From positions 372,001 to 436,000 of the forward strand of contig NZ_SLVF01000007.1 in the NCBI RefSeq assembly GCF_004345365.1: DNA of 64,000 nt. The letters are read 5' to 3'. A program made the position numbers and the translations under genes. Within the stretch, counting starts at the first letter, position 1; the number at the start of each line of letters is the position of its first letter. The notes beneath the pieces were generated by a model. The model saw only the letters and a program-made list of their open reading frames with translations, was not told the origin of the DNA and ran no database searches. The stretch is from Kribbella sp. VKM Ac-2568. GTDB taxonomy: Bacteria; Actinomycetota; Actinomycetes; Propionibacteriales; Kribbellaceae. Positions 55,610-64,000 of the stretch are shown one piece after another.

Positions 55610-56749
55610 ATGACCTGGCTGAACCCCGCAGACGCTCGCCTGCAAGATCTGCTGAAGGTGCTCGAGGACCACACCGACCCTGCGGACTACCCGTTCGCGG
55701 AGGAGATCGTGCAGGAGGTCCCGCTGTACGACGCCCCCCGGCTGCGCAAGGAGGATCCGCTGCAGGTGCAGGCGGAGTTGACCCGCGCGTTCAGTGAGGG
55801 GCCCGGCATCGTGGTGCTGAAGGGGGCCTTCGGCAAGGACGTGGTCGAGGCCACCAGCGCCGAGTTCTACCGGATGATCGACGACCAGCATCGGGCCGGC
55901 ACCGCCGCGGGCGACCACTTCGCCAAGCCGGGCGCGAACGACCGGGTCTGGAACGCGCTGGAGAAGCTCGCGATCCGGGCCCCCGAGGTGTTCGCCGCCT
56001 ACTACGCCAACGATCTGCTGGCTCTCACGGCGAAGGCCTGGCTCGGACCGGCGTACCAGGTGACTTCGCAGGTGAACGTAGTGAATCCGGGAGGTGAAGG
56101 TCAGACCGTACATCGCGACTACCACCTCGGATTCCAGTCGAACGAGGTCGCCGCTGCCTACCCTGCTCATGTGCACAAGCTGTCCAGCGTGCTGACGCTG
56201 CAGGGGGCGGTCGCACACTGTGACATGCCCGTCGAGAGCGGGCCGACGCTCTACCTGCCGCACTCGCACAAGTACGAGCTCGGCTATCTGGCCTGGCGCC
56301 GGCCGGAGTTCGGCGAGCACTTCGTCGCCCATCACGTTCAGTTGCCGTTGGCCACGGGTGACGCCGTGTTCTTCAACCCCGCGCTCTTCCACGCGGCCGG
56401 CACCAACCACACGACCGACATCAAGCGGATGGCGAACCTGCTGCAGATCTCGTCCGCCTTCGGCCGGGCGATGGAGAGCGTCGACCGGGTCCGGATGGCG
56501 GTCACCCTCTATCCCGTACTGCGGACACTGCGGCAGGATGACGCCTTCGATCTGGACAACGTCATCGCCGCGAGCGCAGAGGGCTACGCTTTCCCGACAA
56601 ACCTGGACCGGGACCAGCCGATCGGCGGACTCGCTCCACCGACCCAGGCCGACCTGGTCCGGCAGGCCCTCGCGGAGGACTGGCCGGACGACCGTCTGCA
56701 GCAGGCCCTCGACGAGCACGCCGTACGCCGCCGTACGGATGACATCTGA
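55610..56749 (+). CDS. Phytanoyl-CoA dioxygenase (PhyH)-family protein
   Basis: A 379-residue Fe(II)/2-oxoglutarate oxygenase. The metal motif H168-x-D170 appears in TVHRDYHLGF, and the distal ligand is one of the late histidines in FFNPALFHAAGTNHTTD; the 2-oxoglutarate Arg lies in IKRMANLLQIS. Members hydroxylate sugars, lipids or small molecules. ATG 55610 follows GAGAGGAG. It is divergent from LacI 2 and directly upstream of the Gfo/Idh gene at 56764, with 14 bases between, so the three form a regulon acting on a carbohydrate-like substrate. Confidence 0.88.
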   Translation: MTWLNPADARLQDLLKVLEDHTDPADYPFAEEIVQEVPLYDAPRLRKEDPLQVQAELTRAFSEGPGIVVLKGAFGKDVVEATSAEFYRMIDDQHRAGTAAGDHFAKPGANDRVWNALEKLAIRAPEVFAAYYANDLLALTAKAWLGPAYQVTSQVNVVNPGGEGQTVHRDYHLGFQSNEVAAAYPAHVHKLSSVLTLQGAVAHCDMPVESGPTLYLPHSHKYELGYLAWRRPEFGEHFVAHHVQLPLATGDAVFFNPALFHAAGTNHTTDIKRMANLLQISSAFGRAMESVDRVRMAVTLYPVLRTLRQDDAFDLDNVIAASAEGYAFPTNLDRDQPIGGLAPPTQADLVRQALAEDWPDDRLQQALDEHAVRRRTDDI

Positions 56750-56763
56750 GTAAGGGAGAAGGC

Positions 56764-57765
56764 ATGGAACCGCTTCGCATCGGCATTCTCGGCGCGGCCC
56801 GGATCGCGGGCAAGGCGATCGTCGAACCAGCCCGCCTGACCGGCGCCCGGCTGGTCGCGGTCGCCGCCCGGGACTCCGAACGGGCTCAGGCGTTCGCCGC
56901 CGAGCACGGTGTCGAGCGGGTCCATGCCGGCTACGACGACGTGATCAACGATCCCGACGTCGAGGTGATCTACAACCCGCTCGCCAACGGGCTGCACGGG
57001 CCGTGGAACCTGAAGGCCATTGCCGCGGGCAAGCACGTGCTGACCGAGAAGCCGTCGGCCAGCAACGCCGCCGAGGCCGCGCAGGTCCGGGACGCGGCGC
57101 GTGAGCAGGGCGTCGTCGTGATGGAGGGCTTCCACTACGTCTTCCACCCGGTCACGCGACGGCTGCATGAACTGCTGAGCAAGGGCGAGCTCGGCGAGCT
57201 GCAGCACGTCGAGACGACCATGGTGATGCCGCCGCCGGCCGACGACGACCCGCGCTGGTCGCTGTCGCTCGCGGGTGGCGCGGTGATGGACGTCGGTTGT
57301 TACGCCCTGCACGCGCAGCGGATGCTGGCTCCCTGGGGCGGCGGCCTGCCGACCGTGGCGACCGCCCGGGCCGGTGAGCGCAAGCGTCTCCCTGGTGTGG
57401 ACGAGTGGTTCAACGCCGACCTGGTCTTCCCCAACGGCGCGACCGGCGCGGTCCGGACGAGCATGGCCGCCGAGCAGGTCGACTTCAGCTGCCGAGTCAT
57501 CGGCAGCCGAGGTGAGGCCTTCGCACCCTCCTTCGTCCTGCCGCACCTGGACGACCGGATCACGGTGACGACGAAGGAGGACACCTGGGTCGAGCACCTG
57601 GGTCGCAAGTCCTCGTACACCTACCAGCTCGAGGCCTTCGCCACTCACCTGCGCGAGGGCACGCCGCTCCCGATCGACGCCGACGACGCGGTCGCCACGA
57701 TGGCACTCATCGACGCCTGCTACCGCGAAGCCGGCCTCCAGCCTCGCCCCGTCACGACCATCTAG
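56764..57765 (+). CDS. Gfo/Idh/MocA-family dehydrogenase 2
   Basis: A 333-residue dehydrogenase. Rossmann start GILGAARIAGKAIVEPARLT, catalytic lysine in TEKPSASNAAEAAQ, and MEGFHYVFHPVTRRLHELLS, then MDVGCYALHAQRMLAPWGGG with the active-site His. It is closest to trans-1,2-dihydrobenzene-diol/D-xylose dehydrogenase-like members. It follows the PhyH gene by 14 bases (operon). GGGAGAAGGC precedes ATG 56764. Confidence 0.9.
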   Translation: MEPLRIGILGAARIAGKAIVEPARLTGARLVAVAARDSERAQAFAAEHGVERVHAGYDDVINDPDVEVIYNPLANGLHGPWNLKAIAAGKHVLTEKPSASNAAEAAQVRDAAREQGVVVMEGFHYVFHPVTRRLHELLSKGELGELQHVETTMVMPPPADDDPRWSLSLAGGAVMDVGCYALHAQRMLAPWGGGLPTVATARAGERKRLPGVDEWFNADLVFPNGATGAVRTSMAAEQVDFSCRVIGSRGEAFAPSFVLPHLDDRITVTTKEDTWVEHLGRKSSYTYQLEAFATHLREGTPLPIDADDAVATMALIDACYREAGLQPRPVTTI

Positions 57766-57776
57766 CCCGCACTCTC

Positions 57777-57813
57777 TAGCGCAGCGCCCCCTAGCCCGTA
57801 CTGCGTTGCGCTA
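57777..57813. terminator. Bidirectional hairpin between convergent genes
   Basis: TAGCGCAGCGC and GCGTTGCGCTA pair at ten of eleven positions around a 15-base loop, between the Gfo/Idh stop (57765) and just inside the amidotransferase 3' end. The lower arm overlaps codons of that gene, so its end may be structured rather than conserved. Confidence 0.4.
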
Positions 57814-58531
57814 CCGCGGTTGACCGTCCGGCGTCCGAGTGCCGGGCGGTCGCGCGGGCGAACTCCTGGATGATCGGGTGCGGCCGAGCGGGATCACCCG
57901 CGAGCTCAGGCTGGAAGAGCGAGGCCAGGAAGAAGGGGTGCCCCGGGAGCTCGGCGATCCGCGGGTCGCCGTCGTCGTCGAAGGCGCTGAACACGAGCCC
58001 GTGGTCACGGAGCAGGTCCAGCCTGGTCGAGTCCAGTCCATAGGAGCAGTGGTACCGCTCAGCTGACCGCTCGACCCCGAGGATGGACGCGGCGAGAGTT
58101 CCAGGCGTGACCTGGACTGCGCCCTCGTGCCCAACGAGGGAGCAAGCCAGCGGGACGATCAGCAGGTCGTCGGCGTCCGGCGAAGTTTCGCCGTGCTGGA
58201 CCTGCGTCGCCCCACAGACGTTCCGCGCGAACTCCAGTACGGCGTGCTGGAAGCCGGCGCACGTCCCCAGGAACGGAACCATTTGCTCCCGAGCCCAGCG
58301 GACAGCGGCGATCGCACCCGCCTCACTCTCGTACGGACTGCCGGGAAGCAACCAGATCCCGTCGAAGCCTTCCAGCGAATCGACCTGCGCGGTCGGGACC
58401 CAGTAGACGTCGAGGTCGAACTGCTCCCGCTCACGGAGTCCGTTCAGCAGCGCCGGCACTCGCGCGTGCGAGCGGACGTGCGGCGAACGGTCACCGACGA
58501 GCGCGATCCGGGCGGTGTAGGCAGTGTTCAT
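57791..58531 (-). CDS. Stand-alone class I glutamine amidotransferase (CTP synthase C-domain-like)
   Basis: A 246-residue GATase-1 protein resembling the glutaminase half of CTP synthase: IALVGDRSPHVRSHARVPAL, the oxyanion region GIWLLPGSPYESEAGAIAAV, the nucleophile Cys91 in LGTCAGFQHAVLEFARN, and a late HPFFLASLFQPELAGD with His and Glu of the triad. No synthetase domain is attached. Such paralogues occur beside natural-product or stress genes and their acceptor reaction is unknown. The end contains an A/R/S-rich tail overlapping the hairpin. Divergent from the LysR gene at 58608. Confidence 0.85.
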   Translation of the reverse strand: MNTAYTARIALVGDRSPHVRSHARVPALLNGLREREQFDLDVYWVPTAQVDSLEGFDGIWLLPGSPYESEAGAIAAVRWAREQMVPFLGTCAGFQHAVLEFARNVCGATQVQHGETSPDADDLLIVPLACSLVGHEGAVQVTPGTLAASILGVERSAERYHCSYGLDSTRLDLLRDHGLVFSAFDDDGDPRIAELPGHPFFLASLFQPELAGDPARPHPIIQEFARATARHSDAGRSTAVAQRSTG

Positions 58532-58607
58532 GCCTTCATCCTGAGTCCCCGGACCAGATCAGCGCCAACGATGATCTCTGCACAGTGGATAAGCGATACT
58601 GATCGGC

Positions 58608-59480
58608 GTGGATCCGCACCTGCTGCGCACCTTCGTCGCAGTCGCCGAGTCCGGCTCGTTTTCCGCCGCCGCGGGGAAACTCGGTTACACCCAGTCCGCT
58701 GTCTCCCAGCACATCGCCGCCCTCGAGAACGACCTCGGTACTGCGCTCCTGCACCGCCGACCGGTGACTCCGACGGTCCCCGGCGAGCGCCTGCTCGAAC
58801 ACGCGGCCCCGATACTGCTCCGGCTGGACGCGGCCCGCGCGGATGTCCTCAGAGCCGTCGGAGAGCCACCTGGGTCGCTCGTCCTCGGCGCAACTCCACT
58901 GTCGGCGTCACCCGCCCGCGCGCTGACCGAGCTCCGCCGAAGCATGCCGGGCCTCAGCGTCACCCTCGAGATCGCCGGGCGCGAGGCCGTCGCTCAAGGT
59001 GTCGCGGCCGGGGAGTTCCACCTGGGGTTGATCGACGGAGTCGCTGCGCCGAGCGACCCGCTGAGATTGTTCGACACCGGCGCGCGGCGAACCACCGCGA
59101 TCGCCCACGAACCACTAGTGGTGGCGCTCCCCGACGACCACCCGCTGGCGCGGCGGAAGCGGCTCAACCTGCATGATCTCGTCGATGCCCGGTGGATCGA
59201 CGCCCCGGAGATCGCCGCGCCGTTGGCCGACCTGCGCGCCGCGACCGAGACGGACGGGCTGCGCGCGTCGATCACCTATCCGGGCACGGACACGCTGACC
59301 CTGCTCGCATTGGTTGCCGCCGGCCACGGTCTCGCAGTGCTGCCTCGATCTGTCGCTCCGTCGACGGGCGTCACCCTGCTGGCTGTCGAAGCACCGCGGC
59401 TCGTGCATCGCACGGAGCTCCTGCACGGCCACATCGACGGACCCGCCGCGGCGACGCTGGCCGCAGTACTCAGCGGGTGA
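58608..59480 (+). CDS. LysR-family transcriptional regulator 2
   Basis: A 290-residue LysR regulator: winged helix (LLRTFVAVAESGSFSAAAGK, LGYTQSAVSQHIAALENDLG, TALLHRRPVTPTVPGERLLE) and effector domain (VLGATPLSASPARALTELRR, LVVALPDDHPLARRKRLNLH, LVAAGHGLAVLPRSVA). GTG 58608. It is divergent from the amidotransferase gene and probably its regulator, as LysR genes usually control their divergent neighbour. Confidence 0.9.
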   Translation: MDPHLLRTFVAVAESGSFSAAAGKLGYTQSAVSQHIAALENDLGTALLHRRPVTPTVPGERLLEHAAPILLRLDAARADVLRAVGEPPGSLVLGATPLSASPARALTELRRSMPGLSVTLEIAGREAVAQGVAAGEFHLGLIDGVAAPSDPLRLFDTGARRTTAIAHEPLVVALPDDHPLARRKRLNLHDLVDARWIDAPEIAAPLADLRAATETDGLRASITYPGTDTLTLLALVAAGHGLAVLPRSVAPSTGVTLLAVEAPRLVHRTELLHGHIDGPAAATLAAVLSG

Positions 59481-59586
59481 CCTCGACGACCCGGCACTCG
59501 GCGGGTGACTCCGACCCCGCGGCTAAGGCGGCGCGGCTCGGGTTGTGAATCAGATTGCCTGAAGTTGCCACCGATGACACCTTGAC

Positions 59587-59600
59587 GCGCATTAATGCGC
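59587..59600. promoter_or_regulatory. Palindromic operator candidate before the GH84 gene
   Basis: GCGCATTAATGCGC is a perfect 14-bp palindrome beginning at the last base of a TTGACG -35-like box (59582-59587), about 40 bases before the GH84 start. Repressor binding between the promoter boxes would block transcription. No matching regulator is adjacent. Confidence 0.5.
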
Positions 59601-59642
59601 AGTGGCTAACTGTCTGCACCCGTCCTGCCTTGAGGAGACTCG

Positions 59643-62600
59643 ATGCGCTTCCGCCCGCACCCACTCCTGTCCACCGTCGGCGCGATCGCGCTGGCCGCAC
59701 CATTGGCGCTGGTCCCGCCAGGAGCTGCGGCCGCCGACACTCCACCGAGTGAGGCTGCCCTGGTGTCACCCGAACCGCAGCAGCTGACCCAACGAGCCGA
59801 CGGCTTCCCGATCACCCCGGTGGTCGGGCTGGTCCGGGGGAAGGATTCGGACGCAGACTCCGAGCGCGCACTCCGGCAGGTGCTGCAGCGCGCCGGTGTG
59901 ACGACAGTGCGAACCACCGACGGTAGTGACCCCGGTACGCCGACCACCTTCTGGCTCGGCCAAGGCGATGCGCCCCTCCAGCATCTGCACCTCAACGGCA
60001 GTGCGGGTCTCGCTGCGGAGGGCTATGTGCTCGCCGCCGGGCGGGACAAGGAGGGCCGCGGCCACGTGGTCCTGGACGGCGTCGACACCGACGGCACGTT
60101 CTACGCGGCGCAGTCGTTGGCCCAGTTGGTGCAGGCGCGGCCTGGCACAGACTGGATGCCGGGCGTGGCGATCAGGGACTGGCCGACGATGCGGTACCGC
60201 GGCTCGATCGAGGGGTTCTACGGCACGCCGTGGTCCCACTCGGACCGGCTCGACCACCTCGACTACCTCGGCGCGCACCGGATGAACACCTACGAGTACG
60301 CGCCGAAGGACGACCCGTACCACCGCGAGACGTGGCGCGAGCCGTACCCCGCCGACAGGCTGGCCCAGCTCGGCGAACTGGTCACCCGGGCCCGTCAAAA
60401 CAAGGTGGACTTCACCTTCGCCCTCTCCCCCGGCCTCGACATCTGCTACACCTCCGAGGCGGACTTCCAGGCGCTGGTGGCGAAGTTCGAGGCGCTCTAC
60501 GCCCTCGGCGGCCGGTCGTTCAACGTGCCGCTCGACGACATCGACTACAACGTGTGGCACTGCGACGCCGACCGGGCGAAGTACGGGACCGGCGGTGGTG
60601 CGGCCGGCCGGGCCCAGAGTGACCTGCTGAACCGGGTCCAGCGCGAGTGGGTGGAGACCAAGCCCGACGTGGCACCCCTGCAGATGGTGCCCACGGAGTA
60701 CTACAACGTCACCGAAACGCCGTACAAGAAGGCGTTGCGGGAGTTGCTCGACTCCGACGTCGTGGTGCACTGGACCGGCATCGGGGTGGTACCGCGGACC
60801 ATCACCGCCGCGCAGGCCGCACAGGCGAAGGCGGTGTTCGGGCACGACATCCTGATCTGGGACAACTACCCGGTCAACGACTATGCCGCCGGCCGCCTGC
60901 TGCTGGCCGACTACAGCGGACGCGAACCGGGCATCGCCGACCACGTCGCCGGGGTGATCTCGAACCCGATGAACCAGGCCGCGGTCAGCAAGGTGGCGCT
61001 GTACTCGTTCGGCGAGCTGGGCTGGAACCCGGCGACCTACGACGAGCAAGCCTCCTGGTTGCGGGCACTCGACGAGCGTGCCGGTGGCGACGACGCGACT
61101 GCCCGGGCTCTGCGGGTGTTCGCCGATCTGAACACGTACGACGGCACGCTGCACTCGGAGAGCGCACCGGAGTTCGGAGCGGCGGTGGATGCTTTCTGGA
61201 AGACCTGGCGCGCCGGTGATCGGTCTGGAGCGGTGAAGATGCTGCGGCCGCAAGTGAACGCCGTGGCAGCCGCACCGGCCGTGATCCGTTCCGGTGTCGT
61301 CGATCCAGCCTTCTCTGACGAGGCAGAGTCGTGGCTCAAGGCAACGGAACTGTGGGGACAGGCGATGCAGCGGGCGCTGGTCCTGCTGGCCGCCCTTGAC
61401 GCCGGCAACGGCGCGACGGCCTGGACCGAGCGACAGCAGATCACCACGCTGATCAACCAGGCGAAGGCGATCCGGGACAGCCGGGCACCTCACAACGGAA
61501 CCTATCCGCGGATCGGCGAGCGGGTGGTCGACGAACTGCTGGCCGAGGTCGGCAGGGTGCACGACCGCTGGCTCGGCGTGGTGCCGGGCCGGACTGCCAC
61601 GACCTCGCTCGGCACCTACCAGGACAACGTCCCGGCACGGATGGTCGACGGCGATCCGAACACCTTCTTCTGGAGCAACGGCAGCCCCGGGCCGGGCGCC
61701 GAAGTACGGGTGGATCTTGGCGACAGCACGGAGATCAGTGACATCGCCTTGCTGATGGGCAAGTCGAACAGCCCGAACGACTACATCCACTCCGGAGCGC
61801 TGGAGTACTCGGTCGACGGGACGCAGTGGACGGAACTGGCTCGCGGCACGACCGCAGAGGTCCGCGCGACCGCGCCTGTCGGCACCAAGGCGCGGTATGT
61901 CCGCTACCGCGCGCTCACCTCGAACGACTTCTGGCTCGTCGTCCGGGAGTTCTCCGTCCAGACCGTCGGCAGCGACAAGACCACGCTGACCGTCACCGGC
62001 TCGCCTACGCCCGCCACGGGCTCGTCGTACCAGCGGGCTGCCGATGGCAACGTCGAGACGGCGTACGTCGCTTCGGGTGCTCCGGCGCAGGGTGATGCCC
62101 TGGTCGCGACCTTGTCGGCCCCTCGCAAGCTCGCCGCGCTGACGGTGCTCCAGCAGGCCGGTGGTGTCGGCCAAGCGCAGGTCGAGGTACGGGTCGGTGG
62201 CGAGTGGCGCCCGGTCGGGTCTGTGGGCACCGCCTATGCCGAGCTCGACACCCAGGATCTGCTCGCTGAGGCGGTCCGCCTGGTGTGGAAGGACGGAAGC
62301 CCTGCTCCGCAGGTGGCCGAACTGGTACCGCGCTGGGCCGATACGCCGTTGGTGACGCTCAGTGTGGATCCGGCTGAGGCCGATGTCGTGCGCGGCCAGG
62401 CGTCGACAATCACCGTCAACCTCTCGCCCGCCGGGGCTCAAGATCTCACCGGCACGCTCGCGATCACTGCGCCAGCGGGTTGGGCCGTCACGCCATCGAG
62501 CACCACGGTCACGGTGACCCGCGGCTTCACCCGGTCTGTCGCCGTGAAGGTGATGCCGCCGGCCGACGCGGCGCTGTCTTCGGTCGACCTTCCGGTGACC

Positions 62601-63059
62601 TTCAGCGTCGGCAGCGACACCTTCACCACCTCTGCTGCCCTCTCGGTCCGGCCGAAGACCTCCACAACCAACGTGGCCGTGCACAAACCGGTGACCGCCT
62701 CAGGCGTCGAGCCCGGCACGTCGTACACGCCTGAGCTCGCGGTCGACGGAGACCCCGCCACTCGCTGGGCCTCCGGGTACGACGATGCGTCCTGGCTGCA
62801 GGTGGACCTCGGTGCAGCGACAGCGCTCGGCAAGGTCGTACTCCGCTGGGAAGCGGCGTACGGGAAGGCCTACCAGGTCGAGGTGTCCGACGACGGCAAC
62901 ACCTGGACCACGGCCGCGGAGGTCGCGGACAGCGACGGTGGCGTCGACACCGTCTGGCTCGACGCCACCGGCCGCTACGTCCGCCTGCAAGGCGTCAAGC
63001 GAGCCACCACCTACGGCTACTCCCTCTACGAACTGGAGGCCTACCCGACCACCCAGTGA
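59643..63059 (+). CDS. Secreted multidomain GH84 beta-N-acetylglucosaminidase (hyaluronidase type)
   Basis: A 1138-residue secreted enzyme removing terminal N-acetylglucosamine. Signal peptide 1-31 (ALAAPLALVPPGAAA). A GH20b-like N-terminal domain (about 35-170) precedes the GH84 catalytic domain (180-480): RGSIEGFYGTPWSH, NTYEYAPKDDPYHRETWREP, and catalytic neighbours Asp298-Asp299 in NVPLDDIDYNVW. A helical region follows, then F5/8-type carbohydrate-binding domains (about 600-775, WSNGSPGPGAEVRVDLG), a NEW3-like linker domain (about 885-985) and a C-terminal F5/8 module (1000-1135, AVDGDPATRWASGYDDASW). ATG 59643 has GAGGAG upstream. The domains bind chitin- or glycan-type substrates outside the cell. 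Confidence 0.94.
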   Translation: MRFRPHPLLSTVGAIALAAPLALVPPGAAAADTPPSEAALVSPEPQQLTQRADGFPITPVVGLVRGKDSDADSERALRQVLQRAGVTTVRTTDGSDPGTPTTFWLGQGDAPLQHLHLNGSAGLAAEGYVLAAGRDKEGRGHVVLDGVDTDGTFYAAQSLAQLVQARPGTDWMPGVAIRDWPTMRYRGSIEGFYGTPWSHSDRLDHLDYLGAHRMNTYEYAPKDDPYHRETWREPYPADRLAQLGELVTRARQNKVDFTFALSPGLDICYTSEADFQALVAKFEALYALGGRSFNVPLDDIDYNVWHCDADRAKYGTGGGAAGRAQSDLLNRVQREWVETKPDVAPLQMVPTEYYNVTETPYKKALRELLDSDVVVHWTGIGVVPRTITAAQAAQAKAVFGHDILIWDNYPVNDYAAGRLLLADYSGREPGIADHVAGVISNPMNQAAVSKVALYSFGELGWNPATYDEQASWLRALDERAGGDDATARALRVFADLNTYDGTLHSESAPEFGAAVDAFWKTWRAGDRSGAVKMLRPQVNAVAAAPAVIRSGVVDPAFSDEAESWLKATELWGQAMQRALVLLAALDAGNGATAWTERQQITTLINQAKAIRDSRAPHNGTYPRIGERVVDELLAEVGRVHDRWLGVVPGRTATTSLGTYQDNVPARMVDGDPNTFFWSNGSPGPGAEVRVDLGDSTEISDIALLMGKSNSPNDYIHSGALEYSVDGTQWTELARGTTAEVRATAPVGTKARYVRYRALTSNDFWLVVREFSVQTVGSDKTTLTVTGSPTPATGSSYQRAADGNVETAYVASGAPAQGDALVATLSAPRKLAALTVLQQAGGVGQAQVEVRVGGEWRPVGSVGTAYAELDTQDLLAEAVRLVWKDGSPAPQVAELVPRWADTPLVTLSVDPAEADVVRGQASTITVNLSPAGAQDLTGTLAITAPAGWAVTPSSTTVTVTRGFTRSVAVKVMPPADAALSSVDLPVTFSVGSDTFTTSAALSVRPKTSTTNVAVHKPVTASGVEPGTSYTPELAVDGDPATRWASGYDDASWLQVDLGAATALGKVVLRWEAAYGKAYQVEVSDDGNTWTTAAEVADSDGGVDTVWLDATGRYVRLQGVKRATTYGYSLYELEAYPTTQ

Positions 63060-64000
63060 TCAGTCGTGGGTGGGGAAGCCCAGGTTCAGCCCGCCGTGGG
63101 ACGGGTCGAGCCAGCGGGAGGTGATCACCTTGCCGCGGGTGAAGAAGTGGACGCCTTCGGTGCCGTGCGCGTGCGTGTCACCGAAGAGCGAGTTCTTCCA
63201 GCCGCCGAAGGAGTAGTAGGCCATCGGCACCGGGATCGGGACGTTGACGCCGACCATGCCGACCTCCACCTCCGTCTGGTACCGGCGGGCGGCGCCACCG
63301 TCGTTGGTGAAGATCGCCGTGCCGTTGCCGTAGGGGTTGGAGTTCACCAGGTCCAGCGCCGCGTCGTACGACGGGACGCGGACGACCGAGAGCACTGGGC
63401 CGAAGATCTCGTCGGTGTAGATCGACATGTCCGGGGTGACCTTGTCGAACAGCGTCGGGCCGAGCCAGAAGCCGTCGTCGCCACCGTCGAACGGACCTTC
63501 GCGACCGTCGACGGCCAGCTCGGCGCCTTCGGTCACGCCGGCCTCGACATACCCGACGACCTTGTCGCGGTGGGCGCCGGTGACGAGCGGGCCCATGTCG
63601 CAGCCGCGGGTGCCGTCGCCGGTCTTCAGCGTCGCCATCCTGGTCCGGATCTTCTCGATCAGATCGTCCGCGACGGGCTCGACCGCGATCAGCGCGGAGA
63701 TCGCCATGCAGCGCTCACCCGCCGAGCCGAAGCCGGCGTTCACCGCGGCGTCCGCGGCGAGGTTGAGGTCCGCGTCGGGGAGCACCACCATGTGGTTCTT
63801 CGCGCCGCCTAGTGCCTGCACCCGCTTGCCGTGCGCCGTACCGGTCTCGTAGACGTAGCGGGCGATCGGGGTCGAGCCGACGAACGAGACGGCCTTGATG
63901 TCCGGGTGCTCGAGCAGCCGGTCGACGGCCTCCTTGTCACCGTGCACGACGTTCATCACGCCGTCGGGCAGACCGGCCTCCTTCCAGAGCGCGGCCACCG
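63060..64000 (-). CDS. mmsA: CoA-acylating methylmalonate-semialdehyde dehydrogenase (5' end outside window)
   Basis: The C-terminal 313 residues of an aldehyde dehydrogenase of the MmsA/IolA type, which converts malonic or methylmalonic semialdehyde to acetyl- or propionyl-CoA in valine and inositol catabolism. The catalytic Cys is in GFGSAGERCMAISALIAVEP; also VSFVGSTPIARYVYETGTAH, LGGAKNHMVVLPDADLNLAA and the C-terminal GVHFFTRGKVITSRWLDPS. The N-terminal part lies beyond the right edge; the first GTG in view is internal. It is convergent with the GH84 gene with no gap. Together with the IolG-like dehydrogenases it hints at polyol catabolism. Confidence 0.93.
   Translation of the reverse strand, partial: VAALWKEAGLPDGVMNVVHGDKEAVDRLLEHPDIKAVSFVGSTPIARYVYETGTAHGKRVQALGGAKNHMVVLPDADLNLAADAAVNAGFGSAGERCMAISALIAVEPVADDLIEKIRTRMATLKTGDGTRGCDMGPLVTGAHRDKVVGYVEAGVTEGAELAVDGREGPFDGGDDGFWLGPTLFDKVTPDMSIYTDEIFGPVLSVVRVPSYDAALDLVNSNPYGNGTAIFTNDGGAARRYQTEVEVGMVGVNVPIPVPMAYYSFGGWKNSLFGDTHAHGTEGVHFFTRGKVITSRWLDPSHGGLNLGFPTHD

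Noticed and set aside
59766..62684. Minus-strand open frame of 972 codons
   Set aside because: Antisense to the GH84 gene, low-complexity Arg/Val/Gly/Asp composition, no domain or start context.

Overview
The window reads as chromosomal DNA of a high-GC actinobacterium. The genes are very GC-rich, GTG starts are common, and the translational housekeeping genes (ssrA, smpB, prfB), ftsE/ftsX, a Tad pilus locus, a SigE-family sigma factor and MmyB-type regulators are all of actinobacterial type. The mix of secreted glycosidases, sugar regulators and Gfo/Idh dehydrogenases suggests a soil saprophyte of the Nocardioidales. A Kribbella-like organism is my best guess, but it is an inference from style and not a proof.

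Layout. 1-6812: an alpha-galactosidase cut by the left edge, three tandem 35-bp repeats, two adjacent nucleotidyltransferase genes, an ArsR/SRPBCC pair and a secreted SGNH hydrolase. 6813-12593: a lower-GC block lying directly 3' of the tmRNA gene. It holds a three-gene minus-strand operon (226-aa protein, HelD-like helicase, 622-aa coiled-coil protein) and the decayed end of a large ATPase gene. An imperfect copy of the ssrA 3' end plus its terminator lies at the far side, so the block looks like an old element integrated at ssrA. 12594-17335: ssrA, a DUF1707 protein, smpB, an M23 peptidase, ftsX and ftsE. 17582-40099: about 23 kb of accessory genes separating ftsE from prfB. They include a PfkB kinase, VapBC, ArsR/SRPBCC, an MFS exporter with a possible leader peptide, a wrecked sugar ABC transporter, an FAD oxidase, a reductive pyrimidine catabolism cluster, SRPBCC/TetR, two serpin genes flanking a frameshifted gene and a NADAR gene, and regulator/transporter pairs.

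40128-43832: prfB, a 163-bp near-perfect palindromic element, and a TetR/NmrA/SDR group. 43894-48648: a compact Tad (Flp) pilus operon, divergent from a SigE-family sigma factor and a repeat-containing membrane protein. 50755-57765: sugar or polyol regulation and catabolism, comprising GntR, a TIM-barrel isomerase, two Gfo/Idh dehydrogenases, two LacI regulators and a PhyH dioxygenase, with a perfect LacI-type operator. 57791-64000: a CTP-synthase-like amidotransferase, LysR, a large secreted GH84 hexosaminidase and a methylmalonate-semialdehyde dehydrogenase cut by the right edge.

How it fits together: the alpha-galactosidase and GH84 enzyme release sugars from polymers outside or at the cell. 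The kinases, dehydrogenases, isomerase and MmsA would feed such sugars or polyols into central metabolism under LacI/GntR control. The hydantoinase-type cluster would recycle pyrimidines. The most promising unexplained system is the ssrA-linked operon at 6976-12082; the most striking non-coding object is the palindrome at 41272-41434.
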